From: Triparma columacea
Lineage: Eukaryota; Sar; Bolidophyceae; Parmales; Triparmaceae
Direction: 5' to 3'
DNA length: 64,000 bases
NCBI GenBank assembly: GCA_030267965.1
Contig: BRYA01000641.1
Coordinates: 1 to 64,000 of the forward strand
Every line of letters starts with the position of its first letter. Position 1 is the first letter of the stretch. The translations under genes were made by a program, and so were the position numbers. Under the pieces are notes generated by a model. That model ran no database searches and was not told the origin of the DNA. It saw nothing but the letters and a program-made list of their open reading frames with translations. This document shows, one piece after another, positions 46,057 to 56,600 of the stretch.

Positions 46057-46228
46057 GAGGAGGGGAAGGTTGACTTTTTTGAGGGATGGAAATAAATGAG
46101 GGGAATGAGGCGGATTGAGGAGTTTGCCGGGGGGGCGGCGGGGGGCAGGCTCGTATTTTATACATATAAAATGGAACTCGATTTTCTTTTTGTTTTTTCG
46201 ATCTTTGATTTTGCGTCCTCCTCCCCAA
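46057..46228. other. Short spacer between TIM21 and Derlin genes
   Basis: 172 bases forming the TIM21 promoter side and the Derlin 3' end. Includes G-runs near 46130-46145. Confidence 0.4.
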
Positions 46229-46894
46229 TTATACGCTTCCTAGCTTGACTCCTTTCCCCCTCTTCCTCTTTATGCTCTTCCCTCCCCCCTCCCCCTTCAA
46301 TATCCCGTCCTCGTCCAGCCTTCCCTTCACCCAGTCCGGGGGCTTGAGCCACTCGCTCCCACCCAGCTTCGGCCATATGTTGGTGTGGAAGTGGTAAAAG
46401 TGACCTGTTAGGATACCCATTATGTGGGGGAGGGCGGCAGAACCAGACTGCTGCTGGAGGACGTCGGCGGCCATCAGGCCGAATGGAAGGGTCCAGTATG
46501 GAACGGTGAAGACTGGGGTGTATTGGGCAGGGGGGAGGGGGGAGAGAAGGGGCATTAGTTAATGAAAATTCAGTGCATCGCTTTCGCGTCAAGTCACATC
46601 GCGTTGCTGTTGTTGGCCCCTTTAACTTCTTCTCACCTAGCCACTTCACTGAATCGTGTGGGTTCTGGCGAGAAAGGACGTGGAGCATTGCAGTGACTAC
46701 GGAGTTGGCGAAGAAGGGGGTCATGAAGAGAGAAGAGAGGATGGAGAGGAGTGTCACCTGAGAGAAGAGGAAAAGGAGATAGGTTGAATTACCGAAGCTG
46801 AAGGGAAGAGGGAGGAGNNNNNNNNNNNNNNNNNNNNNNNNNNNNNNNNNNNNNNNNNNNNNNNNNNNNNNNNNNNNNNNNNNNNNNNNNNNNN

Positions 46895-46931
<37 letters not shown>

Positions 46932-47744
46932 CGACAGGAAAATGTATTCATCCCAAGGTCATTTAGCGCAATTGCAATAACGCAAACCATCCCCTCAGCC
47001 CCTTAAACCATCACTTGCTCAAACCCCTAATGCATTGTCCCTAGCGTAAACTCACCTACTCTCCAAGTTGGACCCGTACTGGTACAGGTAGTAGATGGAC
47101 ATTAGCGACGATATCGAAGGTGGACCAAGGAACGCAGCAGCAGTGACGAACCGCCAGACCTGGAACGGGAGGGCCTGAGGCGTCAGGGCGAAGAGACCCT
47201 GGGAGACCTCCTCGCCGAGGAGGAGGGAGAGGAGGGAGAGGGCACTGCAGAGGGTCATGTAGACACGGGTTAAAGGAAGGACCTTGGAGTAACGAGCCTT
47301 CAAGTCAGAGGCGGTGGATGCAGAGGCTAAGGAAGCGGAACGGAGGGATGGCTTCCCGGTGATCGTCTTGGAGGACTTAGAGGACTTGGAGGTAGAGGCG
47401 GAGGACGAGGACGAGGAGGAGGAGGAGGTTGAGGATAGGGAACCTGTTCGAGAGGCTGACTTTTTCTTTTGTGCGGACTTCTTTGAGGTGATTTTCTTGC
47501 TATTTCGGGCATTTCCTTTACTATTTCCTTTGCTTGGTTTAGATGCTCCACCTCTTATGGATAAAAATGCCGGAGAATCAGAGAGAGAGAGAGAGGAGGA
47601 CAATTGCGAGAGACCGACAGCGTCGCTGAAGTTGGGTTGTGGGTTTAGGAGGGAGACAGGGGGGGATGGCATAAATTTTTGGGCATTGTGAGTTGCTAGA
47701 CCCACGTGAATGAGGCAAACTAAGAGGAATATACGCATCCGCAT
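46229..47744 (-). CDS. Derlin with a secretory/plastid-type leader (possible SELMA Derlin); one exon hidden by a gap
   Basis: Recognised exons are 47744-47056, 46757-46637 and 46512-46229. The N-terminus is a signal peptide (MRMRIFLLVCLIHVGLATHN) followed by a Ser/Lys-rich, transit-like stretch that includes FLSIRGGAS. The Derlin body reads LPLTRVYMTLCSALSLLSLL, then PFQVWRFVTAAAFLGP and YYLYQYGSNLES; after the gap it resumes TLLSILSSLFMTPFFA, FTVPYWTLPFGLMAADVL, ILTGHFYHFHTNIWP. Derlins form the channel for ER-associated degradation. In algae with red secondary plastids, extra copies with bipartite leaders form the SELMA import channel of the second-outermost plastid membrane. The junction 47056/46757 does not match in phase (2 to 0), and about 20 conserved residues are missing. 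The frame is otherwise intact. Confidence 0.85.
46818..46894. other. Assembly gap (77 N)
   Basis: Seventy-seven unresolved bases, flanked by a 35-base C homopolymer at 46895-46929 that probably caused the break. The gap lies in the interval between two Derlin exons. Confidence 1.
46895..46929. repeat. Poly-C homopolymer, 35 bases
   Basis: An uninterrupted run of C bordering the assembly gap. Poly-C tracts on the coding strand of introns are common in this window, but this is on the G side of the Derlin gene. Its true length is uncertain. Confidence 0.9.
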
Positions 47745-47824
47745 GAGCTGTTCAAAATGCCCAAATTAATTGAGGGTGCCACAGTGAAAGAGTGAAATTC
47801 TCATTTGAGCCTCATTTGAGCCAA
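47745..47824. promoter_or_regulatory. Putative bidirectional promoter
   Basis: 80 bases separate the start codons of the Derlin (minus) and the MTFP1 gene (plus). Confidence 0.4.
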
Positions 47825-48605
47825 ATGTCAGATACTTTCACGCTCACGGACGATGCAGAGGGAAATGATGATAATAACCCACTCCGTGACTGGTACGCCC
47901 GTCAGGCCGCCTACTTGAGTCGGGTAAAAATTCTGGTGAGTGGAAAGAGTCGGGGGAAGTGGAACTTGGGGGTGGGGCAAGGGAGTAAATACTGCGAATG
48001 ACAAGTAGACTGCTGTGGGGTGGCAGCACACATCTCAACCCTCCCTCATTTCCATCTCAACCCTCCCTTCCACCCAACCCCATCAGGCTGTAAAGACTGT
48101 GAAGGCAAAGATCAGGTACTCAGCCTACTCCTCTGACGTCGGAGAGGCCGCCCGTCCTGTCGCCCCCAAGTGGGTCGTGAACGCCGCTTACGGTATCGTC
48201 GGAATTTACATCGTGGGTGACATCAGCTTCGAATGCTATAATGAGAAAAACAAGAATAACCTGGAGTGGACAGACTGGCCTGTGGTGAGGAAGGGTCTTC
48301 ACGCAGCGACATTCCAAGGGATCGCGTCCCTGGCGATCCCCACGATTCTCATTCACAGCGCCGTCAAATACAGCAGTAGGGGGTTCGCAATGTACGCACC
48401 CGGGATGCTCAAGTTTGGACCCTCCGTCGTCGGGCTTGCACTCATCCCGTTTATGCCCCTGTTCGACGAGCCTGCGGAACACGCGATCGACAAGTTTTTC
48501 ACAAACTACGTCCCCCCCGCTATCTACAAACCGAAATCATTGAACCCGGAGTGGGTCAAGTTCGGAGAGAAGGAGAGGGGGGGGGTGAAGGCCAAAGGGG
48601 ATTAG
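47825..48605 (+). CDS. MTFP1: Mitochondrial fission process protein 1 (MTP18 family)
   Basis: Two exons (47825-47935, 48087-48605) give 209 residues. The family core is visible: RYSAYSSDVGEAARPVAPKW, then VNAAYGIVGIYIVGD, ATFQGIASLAIPTILIHSAV, and VVGLALIPFMPLFDEPAEHA. Three to four hydrophobic segments match the inner-membrane topology of MTP18. The protein promotes mitochondrial fission and cristae maintenance in animals; in algae the role is inferred. The N-terminus (MSDTFTLTDDAEGNDDN) is acidic rather than a classical presequence. Start set at the first ATG; a GTG-initiated upstream extension was rejected. Confidence 0.92.
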
Positions 48606-48681
48606 AAGATGAAGTAATAGAATGATATTTGATGATAAATGTGATTAACCGTGCGCTTCTCCCCTTGCTCACTTCTCCCCC

Positions 48682-50052
48682 TTACCCCCCCCCCCCCTCG
48701 CCCTTCGCCAGTGTCAGCAGCAGCCTCAGGGTGTTCGCCACAGCATCCCTCCCCAAGTCCAACACGTCCCACTCCGTAAACTGAAGGAACCCCAGCCCCA
48801 CATTCATTTCGCACACGACTTCCCCCCCAGAGACGCAGTAGAAAGCATCCATCGAAACGGACGCGACGACGGGGGTGTGGTGGTGGTCGAAGCTTTCGCC
48901 CATCTGCACCGTCGGGAAGGTCCCCCCCAAATCTCCCCAGGGGCCACACCCGAAGGAGGCGTGGAGATAGTCGAGGTCTTCACCTGACAGGGTTTCGTAG
49001 TCCACGTCGAGCTTACCGAGCGACGCGGTCGTACCCGTGGCGTAGTCGACGAAGGCGAGGCGGACGGACGGGGAGGAATCCTCGTCAACGGACTCAAGGT
49101 GGAGCATGAAACCCAGGCGCAGCATTTCAGAGAGGAACGCAGCGAGGTCACGGCGTTGGACGGCCGTGGGGGGGCCAGGGTAGGCCTGAGGGCCGAGGTA
49201 GGCCTCCTTGATTGCTAAGGCCTTGAGGTCGCGGAGTCGCTTGATGTTACGGTTCGAAAGGGGAGAGGTTGATGGGTCGGCATCATCATCATTGAAACAT
49301 TGAAGTAGTTGTTGTTCCATTTTCTCTAGTATGGACTCAGGGAGGACTGCGAAGGACACGGTGCACCCGTCGGGGTCCAACTCAATGTTCCCGGAGTGGT
49401 GGGGGGCTGTGCCAGCCACGGAGGGCGCGAAACCCGTCGAGACATAATGCTCCTTTTGCTTGTGGAAAAAATAACCTTCACAACCTTCCTCCGTACCAAC
49501 CGTCCAACCCGTGGTTGGCGCCTCCCAGCGGATGACGACCCCGTAGTCCTCGAGTTTTGCGCTCGTCCCTGTCTTGACGGTCGGGTCCGCTGTCTCCCCA
49601 ATTCTTTGTTGCCTGATCTTGTCCTTCCAGGTGCTCCCACCCTCCTTTGAGACCCTCCCGTAAACTGATTCGAGGAAGCCCCCCCCGAACCTTGCGACCG
49701 CTAGCTCCTCGTGGACGGCCGGGACGTTCGCTGCGGTTTGGACAGTCTTGCAGGTGGAGAGGAAGTTGCCGTAGTCGTTGATGCTAAGCATGGAGGCGAT
49801 GAGGCGTATCAGCTCGACCGGAAGGTTATCGAATGGGGGGGGACCAGCGTACTTCACCTTGGTTGATTTGTTGGTTGATTTGTTGGTAGATTTCTTCTTC
49901 TCCTTCTTCTTCTTCTTCCTAACCCCATTAAGAGGTGGCACAATAGAGGGGATTGAGGGAGGAAAGGGAGGGATGGGAGGGATGGTAGGTGTTTGAATTG
50001 TAGGTGTTGAAGTTGTAAGGCCAAGCATGTCCATAATGGCTGAAAATACCAT
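48682..50052 (-). CDS. F-box protein
   Basis: A single exon of 456 residues. After a Thr/Pro-rich start and a Lys run (RKKKKKEKKKSTNKSTNKST) comes an F-box-like motif FDNLPVELIRLIASMLSIND, then YGNFLSTCKTVQ. The rest has beta-rich segments (DYGVVIRWEAPTTGW, VSFAVLPESILEKM, FMLHLESVDE, VRLAFVDYATG) that do not match a known substrate-binding repeat such as LRR, WD40 or Kelch. F-box proteins link substrates to SCF ubiquitin ligases through SKP1. The F-box itself is recognisable but short; the C-terminal domain is unrecognised. Confidence 0.65.
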   Translation of the reverse strand: MVFSAIMDMLGLTTSTPTIQTPTIPPIPPFPPSIPSIVPPLNGVRKKKKKEKKKSTNKSTNKSTKVKYAGPPPFDNLPVELIRLIASMLSINDYGNFLSTCKTVQTAANVPAVHEELAVARFGGGFLESVYGRVSKEGGSTWKDKIRQQRIGETADPTVKTGTSAKLEDYGVVIRWEAPTTGWTVGTEEGCEGYFFHKQKEHYVSTGFAPSVAGTAPHHSGNIELDPDGCTVSFAVLPESILEKMEQQLLQCFNDDDADPSTSPLSNRNIKRLRDLKALAIKEAYLGPQAYPGPPTAVQRRDLAAFLSEMLRLGFMLHLESVDEDSSPSVRLAFVDYATGTTASLGKLDVDYETLSGEDLDYLHASFGCGPWGDLGGTFPTVQMGESFDHHHTPVVASVSMDAFYCVSGGEVVCEMNVGLGFLQFTEWDVLDLGRDAVANTLRLLLTLAKGEGGGG

Positions 50053-50391
50053 TAGGGTTTTCGTGTTGATGTATGGATGTGGGAATGGGCTGCTGGGTGG
50101 GCCTTGTGAGTGCTGGTTGATAATGTTTGTGATGGATGCTATTTAAACTTGTTGGACGGTTGAAATAAGTGGAAAAATAAGCTGAGTGGGGGGATAAAAT
50201 GTGGGTAAAATTGGGCCAAAAAAGAATGGGTCAAAAATGGGCAAAAATAGAATGGTATTGGGGTTAAATGGGCTATTCTTAGGTGTGTTATGATGCGTGA
50301 AGCCTTCCGTGGCTGAGCGTGCATGACTCTGACGTGTCGATGAGAATCGGCATGTAGTCGTGGTGCGTGTGAGGTCGATCTTAGGTCCATA
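50053..50391. other. Spacer with a fragment of a dispersed repeat, copia target site at its end
   Basis: Bases 50272-50386 align with 60931-61040 at roughly two thirds identity, including a ctgagcgtgcat core and a matching atcggc/tgcgtagtc segment. The last five bases, ccata (50387-50391), are the copia target-site duplication. Confidence 0.6.
50272..50386. repeat. Dispersed repeat, copy 1
   Basis: Aligns over about 110 bp with 60931-61040. Interrupted at its right end by the copia insertion. No coding content. Confidence 0.5.
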
Positions 50392-50528
50392 TGTGAACCT
50401 GAGAAGGGGACTTGAACCTCAGGGGAGGAAAAGGGAAAGAGCAGATGGAGCTCTGAAGAAGACATTCTATTACACCGATTTTATATTGGAAAGCTTTAGT
50501 TTTAACAGTTAGGAGATACTCGTCATCA
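50392..50528 (+). repeat. Copia 5' LTR (137 bp)
   Basis: Begins TGTGAACCTGAG and ends GATACTCGTCATCA; base-for-base identical to 57828-57964. Short for an LTR. Confidence 0.95.
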
Positions 50529-50543
50529 GGTTATTGGGCCCAT
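50529..50543 (+). promoter_or_regulatory. Primer-binding site matching the anticodon region of initiator tRNA-Met
   Basis: Directly after the 5' LTR is GGTTATTGGGCCCAT. Drosophila copia and relatives prime from an internally cleaved initiator tRNA-Met, with a PBS like GGTTATGGGCCCAG. Here the match holds apart from one extra T and the end. The nearby TRIM-like element has GGTTATGGGCC at the same position. Confidence 0.7.
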
Positions 50544-50695
50544 ACAAGCTACTTCTGACGTATAAACCGACATAGGATCAAATACAAAGAAAATAAACAC
50601 TTGACATTTCCCTACACGTTCACGGAGGGATTTAACAAAGTCGAGAATTTAGCACAACCAAACAAACGACAATACAGACAAAGCCACCGAGCAGG

Positions 50696-53600
50696 ATGTA
50701 TACGACACAGCCCACGCCAAAGACGGCAAGGGGCCAATCTGACGACGGAAAAGACCAGGATCAGAATAAGAAGACAATGGAGTCTACGGTAAGCACAGAC
50801 AAAGTGCCCCCTACACAGACACCTAGTAAGCTGGGAGATCCAGCGGGAGAGATATCAAAGATGATAACCCCCACGACGACTATAAGGGACGACAGGACAC
50901 CCAGTACGACAGACACAGCTGACCAGCAGCTCAGTAGTACAAAACCCTATCGTCTGAAACAGAACACCAAAAATTATGGTAGGATGGAAAGGAAGGGCGA
51001 TCCCGAGGCGGTCACGGGAAGGGGCGGAAACCCCGGCGAAATCGCACCGTATCCCATCGGAATAACGGGAGGAGACAACCCATTCGACACCTGGGGGGAC
51101 AAGAACTCAGAGGACCAGCAACCAACCGGGGAAGGGCCAGTGTACAAAACCGAGGGCGAAAAGGGGGAATCCGGACCCACGGGGAACGATACGACAGCCT
51201 CGATTGCCGAACTAGCGAACGCAGGGGCTACCATGGCCATGTTGGGACTAACAATTCATGACATACTATGGAAACAGCTACAACAACGCTCGGAGGAACA
51301 ACCGAGGAGCACTCTCGCGGCATTCATGAGGGTCCAGGGCACAAGGTCCAACCCACAGTCCCTTTCCAAAGACGAGGGCGAGATACTTAGGAGCATAGCC
51401 AGCGACTGGGAGGAGAAGAACAGACAACCCAAAGAACAAAGAGGGGGCGCGAGCAACGACAGGGAGGAGGGGCGAGCGAAGGAAACCCAGCTCCTGGTTC
51501 AGGCCATCGCACAGCTCAAGCCGAGACCGAAAACGAGGATACAACCACATCAATCCAAGTCGCCTCCTATCACTCTAATAGCAGGTATCACAGCCCATAA
51601 GGCTAAGATCACTCGAGTTACCACGTCGGTAATCGCGGCCACAGGTCTTGGAGCACAGCCAGCCGTGAGAGACACGAAGAAACAGCTAGGGTACGGAACG
51701 GTCAGAATCGAGCAGATCAAACCAGCACAGTGGCAAGAGATCTTCGAACACATCAGAGGAAACTTCGAAGTTGACGAGGCAGCTGGCGCGGACGCCGTCA
51801 TCAGAAACATCTTCGACGAATGCTACCCAGCGGAGGTCGACGAGGCCGCCACATTCCTCGATCTAGCTGAACAGGCGGCTACACAATGGGAAGTACCAAC
51901 GCTCGTGGGATGCCTGATAGCTCTGAAGCAATGGGCGCGCAACAAGACCAACCAGACCTCAGAGGAATGGGGCGAGACGGCCCTAGCAGAAGGACGTCAG
52001 ATTGTCAAGCAAACGTGCAAGGGGGAGGTGTTGAAGCGCGCACGCGGAACACTCAGCATCACGACCTTGATCAAAGCAGCGGCTGCGACCAGCGAGGAAG
52101 ACCCCAAGGATCTTTTGAAGTCACTCACGAGGATGGTGGCTAAAGCCTTCAGGATGTACGCGATCGACGAGAGCTCTAAACTATGCCCTAGCAAAGAGTG
52201 GAAGCCGGACGACGGCAACACTGACAAGGACGCCCTCACGGTCTCACTTCTTAACTACGCACAGGAATACTTCAACGAGGATGAGGTCGACGAGAGTGTG
52301 AGGGCAGCACGGTTCATCGCGGGGCTCGACAAGACAGCCAAACACTTTATTGAGAGGGAGAATGAAAAGAAGATCGACGGCAACAGTGCGAGCAGGAGGA
52401 GAGAGAACAAGAAGAAGGGAGGAGGTGAAGCGACGGAAATCAAGGTCAACGCCGCAACCGTCGCACAACGCAGCTCTCCCACATCCACTACCCAGCAATA
52501 CGGTGAGAAATGGGCCTTTCTACCGGAGAGGCTGTCATCGAGGCTACGGAAGAAACACCCAAACAAACTGAGCGAAGAGGACAGGAACGCTTACAAGGAC
52601 ACGAAGGCGTGCTGGGCGTATGCCAGCCTACGCGACGAATGCTGCAACGACGAGGAGGCATCCAAGGGCTGCAGGAACCCGACCTGCATTAGGCGTAACT
52701 CGGATCACACAGAGTCCCAGGGCATCTACGATGAACGCAAGAACAGGATGGAAAAGGAGATCAAGTCAGTCAACAAAGTTAACTCCACTAAGGCAGAGGA
52801 CAGCCTCACCCAGGATCAGGAGACCGAGGAGAAGGTGAGCACTGCAACGAAATCGCAACCACCCAATGAACCTGAAGGACTAACCCTCGACACCCCCAGG
52901 AGTAACACCAAGGGGCAAGGGGGTTTAGGACAAGGGGGAGGGAGGCGCGAGAGTAGTAATGTAGGAAAATCAAGTCATCAAACGAAACCAACTAGCGGTG
53001 TTTTGGATTCGGGAGCGGGGGCCAATATTACCGACGTCAAAAACATAATTGAGGACACTATCGAGGACAGCCCAGTGATAACCAAAGGCTATGATGGCAA
53101 CGTCAGGTCCGACAACAAGCAAGGGGAAATGGACCTAAACTTGAAGGGGTTCAACGAGAACGATGTACACACGAAGATCGATGTGATCGCACCCAACACA
53201 ACAGGAGACAAGACGACAGGGACACTAACGGCAGAGGAAACCATCAAGAATAGGGGAGGGGTCATAGTCGGAGACAAGGACTGTAAAGCGATATTGTTCG
53301 AGGGTAAGAGAACCGCAGAACCGATCGTGGTACCGATCAGCCATTACGACTCGTCGTTCCCGTTCTTGCCGGAACCTGAGCAGTTCTTCAAGGGACTGAC
53401 GAATGTCAAGAAACAAGTGGACGGCGCACTCAAGTCCCTAACGCTCAAAGCAATAGGCGAATACGTGGAGAGAGGGAAACGTACCTACAAAAGTTACAAG
53501 GGCAACCACGGGGCACGCCAAGTCAAAATCCAAGCGACGTCCCCAGCTTCCCCAGTACTATCCGACGTTGAGACTCCAGGCAGCGACAATTCACACGTAC

Positions 53601-56600
53601 CTGAAGAACCAAGCCAGAACCAAGAGAACGCGAGTAGGGACATAAGGAGCGAGCTCGACGTGGAAGTAGAGACGATTGGGGAAGCGGAACTTGAACAGCG
53701 CGAAGGGGGGACCGACAAAGACAAGCTCAAGGAGAACGAACAGGACTTAACGAGATTTAGACAGGAGATCATACGCCTACAAAGTTTCGACGGTACCCTA
53801 ATAACGACGGATATGGAGAAGGCGAGGGAGATACGAGCACGTATCCACCAGAAACTTGGAGACCACAGGAACCTACCTGACTATATCAACTTCAGCCACC
53901 GACTCAGGCAAGAAGATAAGAGACTCAGGGATGTTAGTAACAAGATTAAGAGAATGAGAAAGAACGGGAAGGCTGCGGACGAAAGGCGAGCTAGGGAACA
54001 TGAGGAGAAGAAACTGGCCAAGGAAAGAAAAGAGAAGGAAGACAGGGAAAGGGACGAATACAATAACGGCGAGAGAGAAAAACAGGAGAGGCTGAAAGAG
54101 AGGGAAGCGGCAAGACGAGGGATCGGAGCACTCCTCGAGGCAATCGAAGGTCCAGAGGCGAAGGAGGATGCGGAGCTAGTTATTTGTACGTTCACCGGTG
54201 CCAAAGTAATCGGACACGACGGCAACAAGGACGGGTTAACCTTGGACATGGAACTTGAGGGGAGATTCATGGAAAAGATTCCACACAGCTTAGCCGTACA
54301 ACTCAGCAAGGAGGAAGTTGAGAAGTACATAGCAGAAACACCGGGGGTCGACAGTCCAAAGACAACCAAGAAGAGGAAGATTATTGAGATACCCTATGAG
54401 GAGTTAGTGGCTAGATCTGTTGACATTGAGAGGAAACTAAGACACGTCCACGTAACACGGGGGCACCAATCTTACGGCCAAATGAGGAGGGAATGGCAAG
54501 ACCCTAACAGCTACATGAGAAAATTGATAGGACCGGACTTCCCCTTAAGCTTCATTACCCTACCATGCGATGCATGCAACAGACAGAGACCAAAGCCGAA
54601 GAGGGGCACGGTCACATTCACAGGACCAGGGTCAAGCCATGGAATGGACAGGGAGGATATGTTCGTCGGACAAATGGTATCGATCGACGGAGTGGAAATT
54701 CCCAGAGTAGGAGAAGAACCGTGGAGGGGACACGGGGGCGCTAAGTCAGCGGTAATGGCAACCGATCTTAAAACCAGATTCGTATGGGTCGTCGGTAGCT
54801 ACGCAAGTAAGGCTAACATGAACGACGTCAGGAAGGTTCTTAACATAGTCGACCACGACATCGTTACGCACAACGGGGCGTACAACGAGCAGCTAACAAG
54901 GACGGTCAGGACGGACTCCTTTACAGCAGCAGCGAAGGGGGTAGGACAAGGAACCCACAACTTGACACTGCAGGGACGATTATCGAGAGACAAAGGGGCC
55001 AAACTTACCACTTCACTACCACACGAACAGTGGGGGAATTTTACGGAGAACAACAACAGAAAAATACGGCAGATGTCCCACAAGCTTATGAACCACGCAA
55101 GGAGCAATTGGGGTGGATTTCCGGAATACCTGCGGTTGTACGCCATAACGCATGCAGCACTACTCATTAACATCAAGATAGACCATCACAACACCACTAG
55201 GCCCAACGCAGACATAGCGCTAGGCACGTCACCATATGAGCAACTCAAAGGAAGGCCATTTAACGAAAAGAACCTACACACCTTCGGAGCGAGGACTTGG
55301 TACACGGACGAGAGTAGGAAGAGTAAGGGCCAGGACAAGCGAAAGGTGGGGTACCACTTGGGTATAAGCGCAGAGGAACAGGGTTGGTATATATATTGCC
55401 CTGACACAGACAGGGTGATAGCAACCAGGAACGCGTGCTTCGACGACATGAACGAGATGGCAGGCACCCAGCTGGACCAGAGAGAGGCGGAGACATTCGA
55501 AGCTGAAGAGAGGTACACTAATTTCATCACTCTTACCGACGAGATCACCCCTAACATGGTGAGACAGAACCTGACGCTAACCCTCAGGGAAGACGTAAAC
55601 AGAGACATTGGAGCGGTGGAAGTAACAGACGACGCCCACGGAACGACGGAGGAAAGGTTACAGCCAGAGGAAGACAATGGCTACCTCGACGTGAAAAGGG
55701 TGGAGGTAAAGAGAGAGGGCGACGTCATAAGGTGGACCGAAGTGAGCGACTACCTGCAAGAGAGGACACCAGTCGGTCTTGACGAGAGACTCATAGTCAT
55801 GGTTAATGAGGACGGAGAGGAACTCACCCTTATTACAAATCAGACCTTCCACGAGCTACAGGAGCAGGCCAAACATGACCCTGAGGGAAAAGACATGCAA
55901 TGGGAGGGAGACCACGACAACCTCGGGGACCAGCTACTAAAGATTATGAACGAGTTGGACGACAACGGGGTGATGAAGCAAGAACAAGAGAAGGAGAGGG
56001 ATGAAGGGCGAGAGACTGAGTGCGCGGTATACGGGGTGGAGACAGAACAGCAGGAAGCAAGGGACGAGACCAGTATCACGGTAGGACCTCACTACAAACC
56101 CCCCAAGCATAGGCACGAGATGTCACACGACCCGTACAGGAAGAACTACAAGATAGCGGAGGCCACAGAGCTACGCAAACTAGGGGAGAAAGGGTTTATT
56201 GAGTACTGGAGTGAGGAAAAGTATAAGAAATACCTCAAGGAAGGGGGAAACAAAGCGATACCGTTCCGTTGGGCCTACAACATTAAGACGTCGAAGGAGG
56301 AGCTGGGTAGAGTGGAAGTATTCAAGGCGAGACTTGCCCTGAGGGGAGACCTCCAGAAAGACAACTACTTGCCGCACGAGAAGTACGCTCCCGTGGCAAG
56401 CCAAGAGACAATAAGGACCGTCATGACAATCGGGCTGATGTTCGGGATGCATCACTATCAGTACGACGCACCTGCAGCATTCCTCAACGCTGAACCTTCG
56501 CGCCCAATAGTATGCATGCCGATTCCAGGCTACACGGTGCGAGACACACGGGGCAACATCATGTACCCGTACCTGAAGAAAAATCTGTACGGATCAGTGG

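Noticed and set aside
46895..46990. Glycine-rich frame through the poly-C run and N gap
   Set aside because: An artefact of the homopolymer and unresolved bases.
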